Positions 1 through 7,933 of a stretch of 11,632 nucleotides of DNA are shown here, piece by piece. The notes below the pieces were generated by a model that saw nothing but the letters and a program-made list of their open reading frames with translations, ran no database searches and had not been told where the DNA came from. Each line of letters opens with the position of its first letter. Positions within the stretch are counted from its first letter, which is position 1. The position numbers and the translations under genes were made by a program. Origin of the DNA: Halovenus sp. (GTDB taxonomy: Archaea; Halobacteriota; Halobacteria; Halobacteriales; Haloarculaceae); the NCBI GenBank assembly GCA_028274925.1, contig JAQCNR010000327.1, positions 1-11,632 on the forward strand. The letters are read 5' to 3'.

Positions 1-510
1 GCCGTCTGGCATCAGGTCGTTGTCGTCGACGATTCCTTGCTCCCACGCGTCCGGGAAGCCAGTCACGTCCCGGCCGGCGGCGAGAATCTCTCCGTCGGAG
101 TCTCGTGCCCACGCGAGAATCCCGACAGCGTGACAGACAACGAGCGCAACACCGTCGCTGCCTTCGACGGCAGTTCGGAGCGCTGCGCGGGCGTGTTTGT
201 CCTGATTGATGTCCCAGCAGGTGCCGTGACCGCCGGGGAAGACAACAGCGTCGTAATCGTCTGCGTCGACTGCCGCGAGCGGTTCGGGGTCAGCGAGTCG
301 CTCGTTGGTTTCGTGGACCTCGGTGACGTGGTCGGCCATCTCCTCGCCAACCTCTTCGGGGTCGACAGAGCGGTCATCGATTACCGGCTTGCTGCCGGTC
401 GGTGTCGCGACTGTAATCTCGACGCCCGCGTCGGTGAGTCGTTCGAGTGGTGTGATACATTCTTCGCCCCAGTAACCGTCTTCGCTGACGATAAACAGTG
501 CTGTAGTCAT
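1..510 (-). CDS. DJ-1/PfpI family protein (class I glutamine amidotransferase-like), 3' end outside window
   Basis: The frame opens at an ATG (complement of 508-510) and runs off the left edge, giving 170 residues without a stop. The fold signature is clear: a first beta strand (ALFIVSEDGYWGEE, with acidic residues E16/E17), a PGGHGTCWD loop at about 92-100, and the nucleophile elbow VVCHAVGIL with Cys126-His127. The later VTGFPDAWE stretch resembles the lid region of Hsp31-like members. Family members act as glyoxalase III/deglycase-type enzymes, chaperones or proteases, and the exact reaction cannot be read here. Haloarchaeal relatives are usually about 220-230 residues, so roughly 50-60 are missing. 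A TATA-like element lies about 24 nt upstream of the ATG, so the mRNA is probably leaderless. The gene is divergent from the ABC exporter. The family call is firm; the substrate is unknown. Confidence 0.9.
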   Translation of the reverse strand, partial: MTTALFIVSEDGYWGEECITPLERLTDAGVEITVATPTGSKPVIDDRSVDPEEVGEEMADHVTEVHETNERLADPEPLAAVDADDYDAVVFPGGHGTCWDINQDKHARAALRTAVEGSDGVALVVCHAVGILAWARDSDGEILAAGRDVTGFPDAWEQGIVDDNDLMPDG

Positions 511-530
511 TGCAGTACGAGGTTAGGCCG

Positions 531-536
531 TTATAC
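531..536 (-). promoter_or_regulatory. TATA-like box for the DJ-1/PfpI gene
   Basis: The minus strand reads GTATAA here, centred about 24 nt upstream of the ATG at 510. That is the archaeal TATA-to-start distance, so transcription would begin at or very near the start codon. This is inferred from position and composition only. The rest of the 134-bp divergent spacer (511-644) holds only a weak AT-rich patch around 577-585 that could serve the ABC gene. Confidence 0.45.
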
Positions 537-644
537 TCCTGGCCTTTCCGGTCGCCTCGGCACTTGCCGTCGTCGGAAATAGTTTCGTCGCAGACGTCTC
601 GGTAACCGTGGCTGGTAAGCCGCTCCGAGCGTAACAGCCAGCCA

Positions 645-2549
645 GTGAGTACCACCGACGAGGAGACGCCGTTCGACGCCTATCGTGAGCGAGTCGACCG
701 GCCACTGGCACGACTGTTCCAGACGTATGGCCGCGACCGAATGGGCTGGTTCGCAATCGGGATGGTTGCGAACTTCCTCGCCCGTGCCGGGGCACTCTTA
801 CCGCCGCTGTTGCTCGGCATCGCTATCGACTCGATTTTTGTCGGCGAACAGGCCTTCTCGATTCCGCTGGTGCCAGATGCGTGGCTTCCGACCGAAACCG
901 TCGCGCAGTTCTGGTTCGTTATCGCCGTCGTCGCCGGGGCCTTCCTCGCCACGGCAGTGTTCACCTGGATTTACGGCGTCACGGCGAACCTGTTCGCCCA
1001 CGGCGTGATGCACACCGTCCGTGTCGACTGTTTCCAGAAGATGCAGGCTCTGGATATGGCGTTTTTCGACGACAAGCAGACCGGCGAGGTGATGGCCGTC
1101 CTCAACAACGACACCCAGAATCTCGAACGATTCCTCGACGACGCGCTGATGAACTCGATGCGACTGCTGGTGATGACCGGCGGGATTGCCGCGATTCTGT
1201 TCTATCTCAACCGGCAGTTAGCGTTCGTGACGCTCGTTGCCGTGCCGGCGATGGGGCTGTTCACGCTGTGGTTCATGCGCGCGGCCGAACCGCGCTACGT
1301 CTCCCAGCGCTCGGCGGTGGGCAACCTCAACACGCGACTGGAAAACAGCATCGCCGGCATCGACCTGACGAAGGCGACGGCGAGCGAACGGTTCGAGATT
1401 GGCCGTGTCCGTGACGCCTCGAAACGGCTGTTCGACGATACGATGGCGGTCCTCAAACTGAGTTACTTCTACCGGCCGGGGATGGAACTGCTCGCGGGGC
1501 TGTCCTTCGTCTCCACGTTCCTCGTCGGTGGCCTCTGGCTGACGACCGGAACCGCCCCCGGCCCGCTGACGGGTGACCTCTCTGTTGGCGACTTTGTCGT
1601 CTTCCTGTTTATGACCCAGCGCATCGTCGACCCGCTGGCAGAGGTGTCGAACATCGTCGACCAGTACGAGAACGCCAAGGCGTCCAGCGAGCGCGTCTTC
1701 GGACTGATGGATATCTCGGCGGGTATCACCGACCCTGACGACCCGGTTGACATCGACCCCGTCGAGGGTCACATTCGCTTCGACGACGTGTCGTTCTCGT
1801 ACAGTTCGGAGTTGACCGACGGCGACGACGAACTGGTACTCGACGACTTCAGTTTCGAGGCCGAACCGGGCGAGATGGTCGCACTGGTCGGACCGACTGG
1901 AGCCGGTAAATCGACGGCACTGAAACTCGCGATGCGACTGTACGATGTTGACGGCGGCGGCGTCCGCGTCGACGGAACTGACGTGCGTGACGTGCGAGTC
2001 AGCGACCTGCGCTCGGCCATCGGCTACGTCGGTCAGGACACCTTCCTGTTCGATGGGACGATTGCGGACAACATTCGCTACGGCAGTTTCGACGAACGCG
2101 ACGACGCAGTCAGGGAGGCCGCCCACGCCGCACAGGCCCACGAGTTTATCACCGAGTTGCCCGATGGATACGAGACTCGCGTCGGCGAGCGCGGCGTGAA
2201 ACTCTCCGGCGGACAGCGCCAGCGCATCGCCATCGCCCGCGTCGTCCTCGCGGACCCGCCGATTCTGATTCTGGACGAGGCGACGAGTGCTGTGGACACC
2301 GAGACTGAACTCGCGATTCAGGAGTCCATCGAGGAGTTGGCCGCCGACCGGACGACACTCGCCATTGCACACCGACTCTCGACAATCACCGAGGCTGACG
2401 AGATTCTCGTCGTCGAAGATGGTGAAATTGTTGAGCGCGGCGACCACGACCACCTGCTCGCACGGGACGGTCGCTACGCTGCGCTGTGGTCCGTTCAGGC
2501 TGGCGTCGTCGACTTCGAGCGCCGCGCCGAGGTGCTGCCCGAGGACTGA
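645..2549 (+). CDS. ABC transporter, fused permease and ATP-binding protein (exporter type)
   Basis: This is a 634-residue half-transporter. An N-terminal ABC membrane domain with about six hydrophobic segments (roughly residues 35-330) precedes a complete nucleotide-binding domain. Visible motifs are Walker A GPTGAGKST at 416-424, the Q-loop GQDTFLFDGTIADNIRYG, signature LSGGQ at 520-524, Walker B ILILDE at 540-545 followed by the D-loop SAVD, and switch His576 in AIAHRLS. With all catalytic elements present it is probably an active homodimeric exporter in the cytoplasmic membrane, of the MsbA/LmrA-like type. The cargo (lipid, drug or peptide) is not evident, and no peptidase domain or precursor peptide is seen. 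The start is a GTG; no in-frame ATG lies upstream, and the encoded MSTTDEETPFDAY is a plausible haloarchaeal N-terminus. The HTTM gene begins 40 bp downstream, so co-transcription is likely. Confidence 0.95.
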   Translation: MSTTDEETPFDAYRERVDRPLARLFQTYGRDRMGWFAIGMVANFLARAGALLPPLLLGIAIDSIFVGEQAFSIPLVPDAWLPTETVAQFWFVIAVVAGAFLATAVFTWIYGVTANLFAHGVMHTVRVDCFQKMQALDMAFFDDKQTGEVMAVLNNDTQNLERFLDDALMNSMRLLVMTGGIAAILFYLNRQLAFVTLVAVPAMGLFTLWFMRAAEPRYVSQRSAVGNLNTRLENSIAGIDLTKATASERFEIGRVRDASKRLFDDTMAVLKLSYFYRPGMELLAGLSFVSTFLVGGLWLTTGTAPGPLTGDLSVGDFVVFLFMTQRIVDPLAEVSNIVDQYENAKASSERVFGLMDISAGITDPDDPVDIDPVEGHIRFDDVSFSYSSELTDGDDELVLDDFSFEAEPGEMVALVGPTGAGKSTALKLAMRLYDVDGGGVRVDGTDVRDVRVSDLRSAIGYVGQDTFLFDGTIADNIRYGSFDERDDAVREAAHAAQAHEFITELPDGYETRVGERGVKLSGGQRQRIAIARVVLADPPILILDEATSAVDTETELAIQESIEELAADRTTLAIAHRLSTITEADEILVVEDGEIVERGDHDHLLARDGRYAALWSVQAGVVDFERRAEVLPED

Positions 2550-2589
2550 CAGAAGACTTACCCGACCGCTGGCGCTACTCTCGGCACTG

Positions 2590-4062
2590 ATGGATTTTGC
2601 CGCGGTCAACGAGCGGGTCCCGGACCCTGTTCGAGCGCGTCTCGGCGTCGACAGCCGAGCCATCGCTGCCTTCCGGATTGCACTCGGCGTCCTCTTGCTG
2701 GTCGACGTGCTGACCCGGGCGCGCCATCTCCGTGCGCTGTACACCGACGCCGGTATTCTCCCGCGCTCGGCAGTGCTCGTGGAGTACGGCGGTCCGTACG
2801 AACTCGTGCTCTCGTTGCCGGACCCGTGGTATCCTGTCTTGCTCTTTCCGATTGGCCTTGTCGCTGCGACTGCGCTCATCGCCGGCTTGCGGCCACGACT
2901 GTCTGTGTTTGCTGGCTTGCTCGTTGTTCTCCTGCTCCAGATGCGCAACCCGTACGTGCTCAACGGCGGCGACGTGCTCATGCGGATTCTGTTCGTCTGG
3001 GCACTCTTTCTCCCCTACGACGACGCCACGTTGCACGGCGAGGGAAGCCGACTGTTCACAATTGCGACTGCGGGCCTCGTTTTGCAGGCCACGTTGGTCT
3101 ACCTAGTAAATGCAACTCATAAACTCGACAGCGCGGCGTGGTTGGGCGGTGACGCTGTTGGGACCGTTCTCGCAACGGAACAGTACACGTACCTGCTCGG
3201 TGGCGCAGTCGGCGAGGCGCTCGCCGGGACCGGCCTCCTCACTGCCGCGAACTACGGCTGGGTTCTCTTGCTGGTTTGCTCGCCGCTGCTGGTTCTTTCG
3301 ACTGGTCGACTCCGGACAGCGCTGGTCACACTGTTCGCGCTCTTTCACGTTGGAATGTTGGTCACGCTGGCTGTTGGTCACTTCCCACTCGTCTCACTCG
3401 CGAGTCTGGTCGTGCTCTACCCGCCGGGTGCGTGGGACTGGGCTGGACGGCAGGCCGCCCGAGTTCGCACCCGCCTCGGTGGGGACGCACTCGGACTCGC
3501 TGGATTGTCCCGATTACCTTCGCTCCAATTAGGATTGGGCTCGCTTCCGACGGGCGTACCCGACCAGATCAAATCAATCGCTCACGTGCTCGTGTTCACT
3601 GGCGTCCCGGCGATGCTCGTCATCTTCAGCCTCCTCTCGGCGGCCGGTGCCGTTGGTTTCCAGACACCAGAGCAAACAGACAACGCAGTCGAGACGGCTG
3701 ATTTCGGCCAGAACTGGCAGATGTTCGCCCCGGACCCACCCGACAGGACGTGGTGGATTGCCACTCCCGCAACCCGCCCCGACGGCAGCAGTGTCGATGG
3801 CTTTCACGACCGGCCGTTCGCGGCGGACTCCCCGAAGCAAGCGAATCACATGGCGAGTTTCCGCTGGCGGAAGTACTTCCAAACGCTCAGATTTGCCGAT
3901 GACGGCCCCCGGCAGACGGAGTACGCACGCTATCTCTGTGAAAACCGAAACATCGAGACTGTTGGACTGTACTACGGCTATCAGTCGGTGGAGCCAGCGC
4001 CAGGATACGAGGCCGGCGGCGAGACGTTGAGTTCCCACAGCTGTGACGAGTTCTCCGGTTGA
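2590..4062 (+). CDS. HTTM domain-containing integral membrane protein
   Basis: From the ATG at 2590 the product is 490 residues. The open frame extends back to 2287 inside the ABC gene, but that extension is an out-of-phase shadow. The N-terminal two thirds hold many hydrophobic helices (about 26-42, 83-100, 104-118, 130-142, 155-173, 223-239, 243-262, 266-278), with another at 330-352. The segment YLVNATHKLDSAAWLGGDAV (171-190) and the later GQNWQMFAPDPP (373-384) match the HTTM (horizontally transferred transmembrane) family, which is related to vitamin K-dependent gamma-carboxylase. The C-terminal part (about 360-490) is a soluble region, possibly exposed outside the membrane. Carboxylase activity has not been established for archaeal HTTM proteins, so no reaction is assigned. 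It follows the ABC exporter by 40 bp and converges on the histidine kinase with only 4 bp between stop codons. Confidence 0.88.
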   Translation: MDFAAVNERVPDPVRARLGVDSRAIAAFRIALGVLLLVDVLTRARHLRALYTDAGILPRSAVLVEYGGPYELVLSLPDPWYPVLLFPIGLVAATALIAGLRPRLSVFAGLLVVLLLQMRNPYVLNGGDVLMRILFVWALFLPYDDATLHGEGSRLFTIATAGLVLQATLVYLVNATHKLDSAAWLGGDAVGTVLATEQYTYLLGGAVGEALAGTGLLTAANYGWVLLLVCSPLLVLSTGRLRTALVTLFALFHVGMLVTLAVGHFPLVSLASLVVLYPPGAWDWAGRQAARVRTRLGGDALGLAGLSRLPSLQLGLGSLPTGVPDQIKSIAHVLVFTGVPAMLVIFSLLSAAGAVGFQTPEQTDNAVETADFGQNWQMFAPDPPDRTWWIATPATRPDGSSVDGFHDRPFAADSPKQANHMASFRWRKYFQTLRFADDGPRQTEYARYLCENRNIETVGLYYGYQSVEPAPGYEAGGETLSSHSCDEFSG

Positions 4063-4066
4063 GTAT

Positions 4067-5920
4067 TCACTCTGAGGTCATTGGCTCGTCTGACAGTGTA
4101 CGAGTCAACATCGAGACGCCAGAAATCTCGACGCGCGCACCGCCGTCAGTGCTCTCGGTCAGGTCAATGGTCCACCCGTGGCCGTTGACAATATCGCTCA
4201 CAATCGACAGCCCGAGTCCCGTTCCCGCTGTGCTCGTTGTGTGGCCGTACTCGAATACTCTGTCGCGCTCGCCCGGTGGAATTCCGACACCGTCGTCCTC
4301 GACGTAGAATCCGTCCGCTTCGAGCAGACCAACACGGACTGTCAGGTGGTCGTCACCGGAGCGACCGTGGTCGAGGCTGTTCCGAATCAGGTTCTCGAAG
4401 GCGGTCAACAGCCGGGCCCGGTCGGCAGCGAGACTGCCGTCCTCGGCTATCTCGAGTGTCGCCGCTGTCGTCTCAACATTACTCCACGCCTCTTCGGCGA
4501 CGGCGGCCAGGGTCACTGGCTCTGTCTCCGTGATTGCTTTCCCGTCTCTGGCCAACGTGAGCGCGTCGTCGATGATATCGCTCATCCGGTCGTGTGCCGA
4601 CCGCACCGTTTCGAGGCGGCCACGCCCGATTTCGACTATCTCGGCGTCGTCGGCGTCTGACAGCGCAATATCGATGTTCCCTGTTGCGACGTTTAGCGGG
4701 TTCCGGAGGTCGTGGCTCACGATACTTGCGAACTGGTCGAGCCGTTCGTTCTGGTGTTCGAGTTGCTGGGTCTGGGTGCGCAACTCGTTTCGCTGCTGTT
4801 GGAGTTGCTGTTCGCTCTCTTTCTGTTCGGTGATATCGTGCAGCAGGACAACGAACCCCGCGAGGTTGTCGTTGCTATCGGTGAGTCTCGTAATCCGGGT
4901 ATCGTAACAGCGCCTCCCGCGTTCAGTCTCGACCCAAACCTGGTCGCGTATCTCTCGTAGTGACTCATCGCCCCAGAGGACCGATTCGAGTACTTCGCTG
5001 CCGCTGGTGAGGTCTTCGTCGGTGATCTTGCTGAGCCGTCTCCCAACTGGCTGGTCGAGGCCGAGCATCACCTTTGCTGTCTGGTTGATATCGACAACTC
5101 GGCCCTTGGGGTCGAGGACGAGAATCCCGTTGTCGACCTCCTGCAAAATGACAGTTCGCGCGAGAGGAACAACGTCGCCCGACCCAGAACTTACCGCCGC
5201 GACGATGCGGTCGACTGGGAGCATCCGGACAGCGGTGATACTCGTCGTTGCGAGGAATGTTCCGAGGCCAACGACGAGATACGCCATCGCAAACAGCAGC
5301 CAGTACGGGAACGGACTTACCCCGAGCAGTGTCGGCAGCGGAGCCACAGACATCACGACGACCATCACCAGAAAGACGAAACTCAGACTTCTGTAGACGT
5401 TGCGTGAGCGCAACACCTGCAACACCAGCAGTGCGGTGTAGACCCCAATCAGTGCGTAGCCGACCAGAAAGTTCGCGTAGACTGCGGGCCCGAACTCGAC
5501 GGTCAACACCACGAGCGAGCCACTCGTGTCCATCGTCGGGTTGGCAAACACGAGGTTGTGGTACCGATTCGTTGCACTCACCACAGCGGCCGCGGCCGGA
5601 TACAGACACAACAGTCCAAGCCGCCGGCGCGTGAGCCACTCGCCACGACCGGTGAACTGCAGCGTAAAGCCCATCATCGCCACGACGACCAACGCGATGC
5701 ACGGGAAAAATAGCTGATAGAAGCGGAGAATCCACTCACGCGAAGTGGTCGAAATCATCAGCAGATTGCACAGCACCCACAACCCGGCCGCCACTTGCAG
5801 GGCTGCGCTCCAGCTTTCGACGCTTCCCTCCCGTCGGTTCAACGAGACGGCAGTCCCACCTACCGTGAGTGCAAGCGCCCCGATTAGTGGCAGCGTATAC
5901 CGCGTGTATTGTAGGTCCAT
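4067..5920 (-). CDS. Sensor histidine kinase: N-terminal 7TM, PAS, HisKA, HATPase_c
   Basis: This 617-residue protein has four parts. Residues 1-230 are a 7TM histidine-kinase N-terminal domain; its TNRYHNLVFANP loop (117-128) is typical. Residues about 255-368 form a PAS domain (VDNGILVLDPKGRVVDINQTA to VVLLHDITEQK), followed by a Gln/Glu-rich coiled coil at about 369-398. The HisKA H-box FASIVSHDLRNPL carries phospho-acceptor His403. The HATPase_c domain shows the N-box Asn514, G1 box DDGVGI (542-547) and G2 box TGLGL (567-571). It should be an active membrane kinase responding to a membrane or intracellular cue; the signal is unknown. No response regulator is adjacent, as is common for haloarchaeal kinases. 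The ATG at 5920 has a TATA-like box about 38 nt upstream, implying a leader of roughly 10 nt. Confidence 0.95.
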   Translation of the reverse strand: MDLQYTRYTLPLIGALALTVGGTAVSLNRREGSVESWSAALQVAAGLWVLCNLLMISTTSREWILRFYQLFFPCIALVVVAMMGFTLQFTGRGEWLTRRRLGLLCLYPAAAAVVSATNRYHNLVFANPTMDTSGSLVVLTVEFGPAVYANFLVGYALIGVYTALLVLQVLRSRNVYRSLSFVFLVMVVVMSVAPLPTLLGVSPFPYWLLFAMAYLVVGLGTFLATTSITAVRMLPVDRIVAAVSSGSGDVVPLARTVILQEVDNGILVLDPKGRVVDINQTAKVMLGLDQPVGRRLSKITDEDLTSGSEVLESVLWGDESLREIRDQVWVETERGRRCYDTRITRLTDSNDNLAGFVVLLHDITEQKESEQQLQQQRNELRTQTQQLEHQNERLDQFASIVSHDLRNPLNVATGNIDIALSDADDAEIVEIGRGRLETVRSAHDRMSDIIDDALTLARDGKAITETEPVTLAAVAEEAWSNVETTAATLEIAEDGSLAADRARLLTAFENLIRNSLDHGRSGDDHLTVRVGLLEADGFYVEDDGVGIPPGERDRVFEYGHTTSTAGTGLGLSIVSDIVNGHGWTIDLTESTDGGARVEISGVSMLTRTLSDEPMTSE

Positions 5921-5954
5921 CTCTTCTCACCAGCTACCTCTGGCTTTGCGACTT

Positions 5955-5961
5955 AGTATAT
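5955..5961 (-). promoter_or_regulatory. TATA-like box for the histidine kinase gene
   Basis: The minus strand reads ATATACT within an AT-rich patch, centred about 38 nt before the kinase ATG. Transcription would start near 5931 and leave a short purine-rich leader (GAGAAGAG) ahead of the ATG. Inferred from position and composition. Confidence 0.45.
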
Positions 5962-6001
5962 CAGCTCGCTGGTATTCATCAACAGTTCGGACTCAGGTAA
6001 T

Positions 6002-6006
6002 AAAAA
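6002..6006 (-). terminator. Short T-run terminator after the RNB exoribonuclease gene
   Basis: The minus strand has a run of five T residues (GCTTTTTATTACC context) about 36 nt beyond the RNase stop codon. Archaeal termination often uses T-runs without a hairpin. It sits between the RNase gene and the kinase promoter, supporting separate transcription units. Confidence 0.4.
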
Positions 6007-6041
6007 GCACAGACCACGGTATTCAGAACTGATAATTCGCG

Positions 6042-7349
6042 TCAGTCCTCGACGATTTCCAGCCCCCGGTTGTTGACCGCACCGGGGTCGAGGCCGAGTT
6101 CTTCGAGGAACTTCTTGTATTCGCGTTCGCACTGTTCGGCGTCTTTCTGTCGGTCGGAGGCGTGGTCACACAACTGCAGCAGGTCCTCTGGCACGTCGTT
6201 CGAGTGGACAATCCAGTGGTTGATCAGGTCCGACAGTCGCCGGATTGGCGAGGTGAAGTGGCCGTAAATCTCGAAGTTCAGGGCGTGGTGGCCGCCAAAG
6301 GGGTCGTTCATATACTTCGCGCGGGGCATCACCTTCATCACTGCCCACTGAATCTTGTCGAGTTGGCGCTGTGGCGCTTCCTCGAGGGTTGCGTTGACGG
6401 CTTTCCGCGGGTCGTCCCACGCTTCGCCGGGCACCGAGACGCCGTCGAGTTCCTGAATCTCTCGCAGCGCGTCGTTCCACTCGTCGGGACTTGGCTGTGG
6501 GTGGACTCGGTACATCGCCTCGACACCGCGGTCCCACATCAGTTCGTGGGTAACTGCCTTGTTGGCCTTGAGCATGCACTCCTCGATGATGGTGTGTGCC
6601 CGGTCCCGGCGCGGGTTGAGCACGAGTGAGCCGTCCTCTTTGCGCTGTTCGTGCATCCGGTCGGCGAGTTCCCAGACCAGTTCGGTCTTCTCTGCGAGGT
6701 CAACCTCGCTGTCTTCGAGGAACTCCTCGGCGGCGTCGGGGTCGTCGAGGATGTCCTCACACTGGCTGTAGGTCAGTCGCGCGTCGCTGCGGATGACCGA
6801 TTTGTAGATATCGATAGTCTCGTAGCCCAGGGTCTCCTTGTCGAGGTGCATCTCGACGGTGTGTGCGAGTCGGTCCTCGTGAGCAACCAGTGAACAGACC
6901 GTTTCGGCCAGCACCGGCGGCAGCATATGCACAGTGTGGGCAGGGAGATAGATAGTGTTCGCACGGCGACGTGCTTCGTCCCACATCTCCGTGTCAGGCG
7001 TGACGTAGTGGCTCACATCGGCGATGTGAACCCAGAGTACGAACTCGTCGTCGCGCTCTTCAATCGAGATGGCGTCGTCGAAGTCCTGTGCGTCGATTGG
7101 GTCAGTCGTCCACGTCGTCATCTCACGCAGGTCTTCGCGCTCACCAATCTCGTCTTCGATCTCTGCCTGTACGTCTTCAGTCCGGGCTTTTGCCTCCTCC
7201 ATTACCGATGGCGGGAACTCGTAGGGCATCTCGAATTTCTCGAACAACTCTTCGCGTTTGTTTTCGAGATGTCGGGCCATCTCTTCGTCGATTTCGACAG
7301 GGCCCTGCCCCTCGGCAGTGCCGGCTTCGGCCTGCTCAGACTCGGTCAT
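6042..7349 (-). CDS. rnr: RNB-domain exoribonuclease (RNase II/RNase R family), minimal haloarchaeal form
   Basis: This 435-residue protein is almost entirely an RNB catalytic domain, which degrades RNA processively 3' to 5' in the cytoplasm. The metal-binding signature D83-PIDAQ-D89-F-D91-D92 matches the four catalytic aspartates of E. coli RNase II (D201, D207, D209, D210). The motif TSPIRRLSDL (366-371 onward) supplies the conserved arginines near the active site. The bacterial cold-shock domains and the C-terminal S1 domain are absent: only about 80 acidic residues precede the RNB domain and about 60 follow TSPIRR. Bacterial RNase R is roughly 800 residues, so this is a compact form, as known for haloarchaea. 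The ATG at 7349 has a TATA-like TAATTA about 26 nt upstream, so the transcript is probably leaderless. The family is certain; the gene symbol follows haloarchaeal usage. Confidence 0.93.
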   Translation of the reverse strand: MTESEQAEAGTAEGQGPVEIDEEMARHLENKREELFEKFEMPYEFPPSVMEEAKARTEDVQAEIEDEIGEREDLREMTTWTTDPIDAQDFDDAISIEERDDEFVLWVHIADVSHYVTPDTEMWDEARRRANTIYLPAHTVHMLPPVLAETVCSLVAHEDRLAHTVEMHLDKETLGYETIDIYKSVIRSDARLTYSQCEDILDDPDAAEEFLEDSEVDLAEKTELVWELADRMHEQRKEDGSLVLNPRRDRAHTIIEECMLKANKAVTHELMWDRGVEAMYRVHPQPSPDEWNDALREIQELDGVSVPGEAWDDPRKAVNATLEEAPQRQLDKIQWAVMKVMPRAKYMNDPFGGHHALNFEIYGHFTSPIRRLSDLINHWIVHSNDVPEDLLQLCDHASDRQKDAEQCEREYKKFLEELGLDPGAVNNRGLEIVED

Positions 7350-7370
7350 ACCCCCGGCTACGGCCGACCG

Positions 7371-7380
7371 GTAATTAGAG
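7371..7380 (-). promoter_or_regulatory. TATA-like box for the RNB exoribonuclease gene
   Basis: The minus strand reads CTCTAATTAC in an otherwise GC-rich spacer of 45 bp (7350-7394). Its core is centred about 26 nt upstream of the RNase ATG, matching a leaderless archaeal promoter. It lies just after the stop of the coiled-coil gene, so the RNase probably has its own promoter. Confidence 0.4.
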
Positions 7381-7394
7381 GTGTCGCTGACAGG

Positions 7395-7877
7395 TCAGGA
7401 GACGCCGAACCGACCCAGTGCCGACCTGAGCTGTCGGCTGCCGCGCCGGATACCTTCTCGCAGTGCCTGCGCCCACCGCTGCGAAGTCCCAATCAGTCGC
7501 GACGTGCCGTGCTCGCGGGTCGCCGTGGCTCGCTCCCTGCGCTCGTGCAACTGGCGCTCGTAGCTCTCGATAACCTGCTGGCGCTGGTCGTCTTTGTACG
7601 CGAGGGCGGCTTCGAGTGCACCACACCGCGCCTGCAACTCGTCAATTTGCTCGCGGTGCTTGTAGACTGTGCGTTCGAGCGTCTCCTGTTCGGCTTCGAG
7701 TTCGTCGGTCCGCTCCGCGAGGCGGTTACGCTCCTGCTGTATCTGCTCGATCTGTGCACGCAGTGCAGCGATGTGGACGCGCTCGCTGACTGTTCGGCCG
7801 CTGACTCGAAGTGGCGTCCCACTCTCGGACTGCTCGACGCTGTCGCTGTCGTCTGCTGGTGTTGATGGATCGGACAT
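7395..7877 (-). CDS. Coiled-coil protein of unknown function (paralogue 1)
   Basis: From the ATG at 7877 the product is 160 residues. An in-frame ATG at 7892 would add five residues (MGKPS). The inner start is preferred because the neighbouring paralogue also begins M-S-D-[PT]-S, but the choice is uncertain. The N-terminus is Ser/Asp-rich and probably disordered. Residues about 30-120 are heptad-like and rich in Glu, Arg, Gln and Leu, predicting a long coiled coil. The C-terminus is basic (REGIRRGSRQLRSALGRF) and could be an amphipathic helix that contacts membrane or nucleic acid. The motif KDDQRQQVIESYERQL (7548-7595) recurs almost intact in the next gene. No signal peptide, membrane span or enzyme motif is seen. 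I do not recognise the family, and no function is assigned. Confidence 0.75.
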   Translation of the reverse strand: MSDPSTPADDSDSVEQSESGTPLRVSGRTVSERVHIAALRAQIEQIQQERNRLAERTDELEAEQETLERTVYKHREQIDELQARCGALEAALAYKDDQRQQVIESYERQLHERRERATATREHGTSRLIGTSQRWAQALREGIRRGSRQLRSALGRFGVS

Positions 7878-7909
7878 GGAGGGCTTACCCATGTTACGTT
7901 CTCACACAC

Positions 7910-7914
7910 AAAAA
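7910..7914 (-). terminator. Possible T-run terminator between the two coiled-coil genes
   Basis: Five T residues on the minus strand follow a G/C-rich stretch (CCCCGGCGACGGG), about 20 nt beyond the stop of the 8284-start coiled-coil gene. This would end its transcript, or the run could contribute to the promoter of the next gene. Composition is the only evidence. Confidence 0.3.
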
Positions 7915-7933
7915 CCCGTCGCCGGGGGTGCTG

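Noticed and set aside
37..582. 181-codon plus-strand frame opposite the DJ-1/PfpI gene
   Set aside because: The minus strand has the DJ-1 nucleophile elbow and glycine-rich loop. The plus frame has no domain and crosses the divergent promoter.
2287..2589. Upstream extension of the HTTM frame
   Set aside because: It overlaps the ABC transporter Walker B to C-terminal region in another phase. The ATG at 2590 directly precedes the conserved N-terminus.
1218..2981. 587-codon open frame on the minus strand opposite the ABC exporter and HTTM genes
   Set aside because: The opposite strand encodes two proteins with complete family motifs. The antisense translation is Arg/Ser-rich with no domain, as expected from GC-biased third positions.
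6927..7865. 312-codon plus-strand frame opposite the RNase and coiled-coil genes
   Set aside because: It is antisense to the RNB catalytic domain and to a coiled-coil gene. It has no recognisable domain and spans the intergenic promoter.
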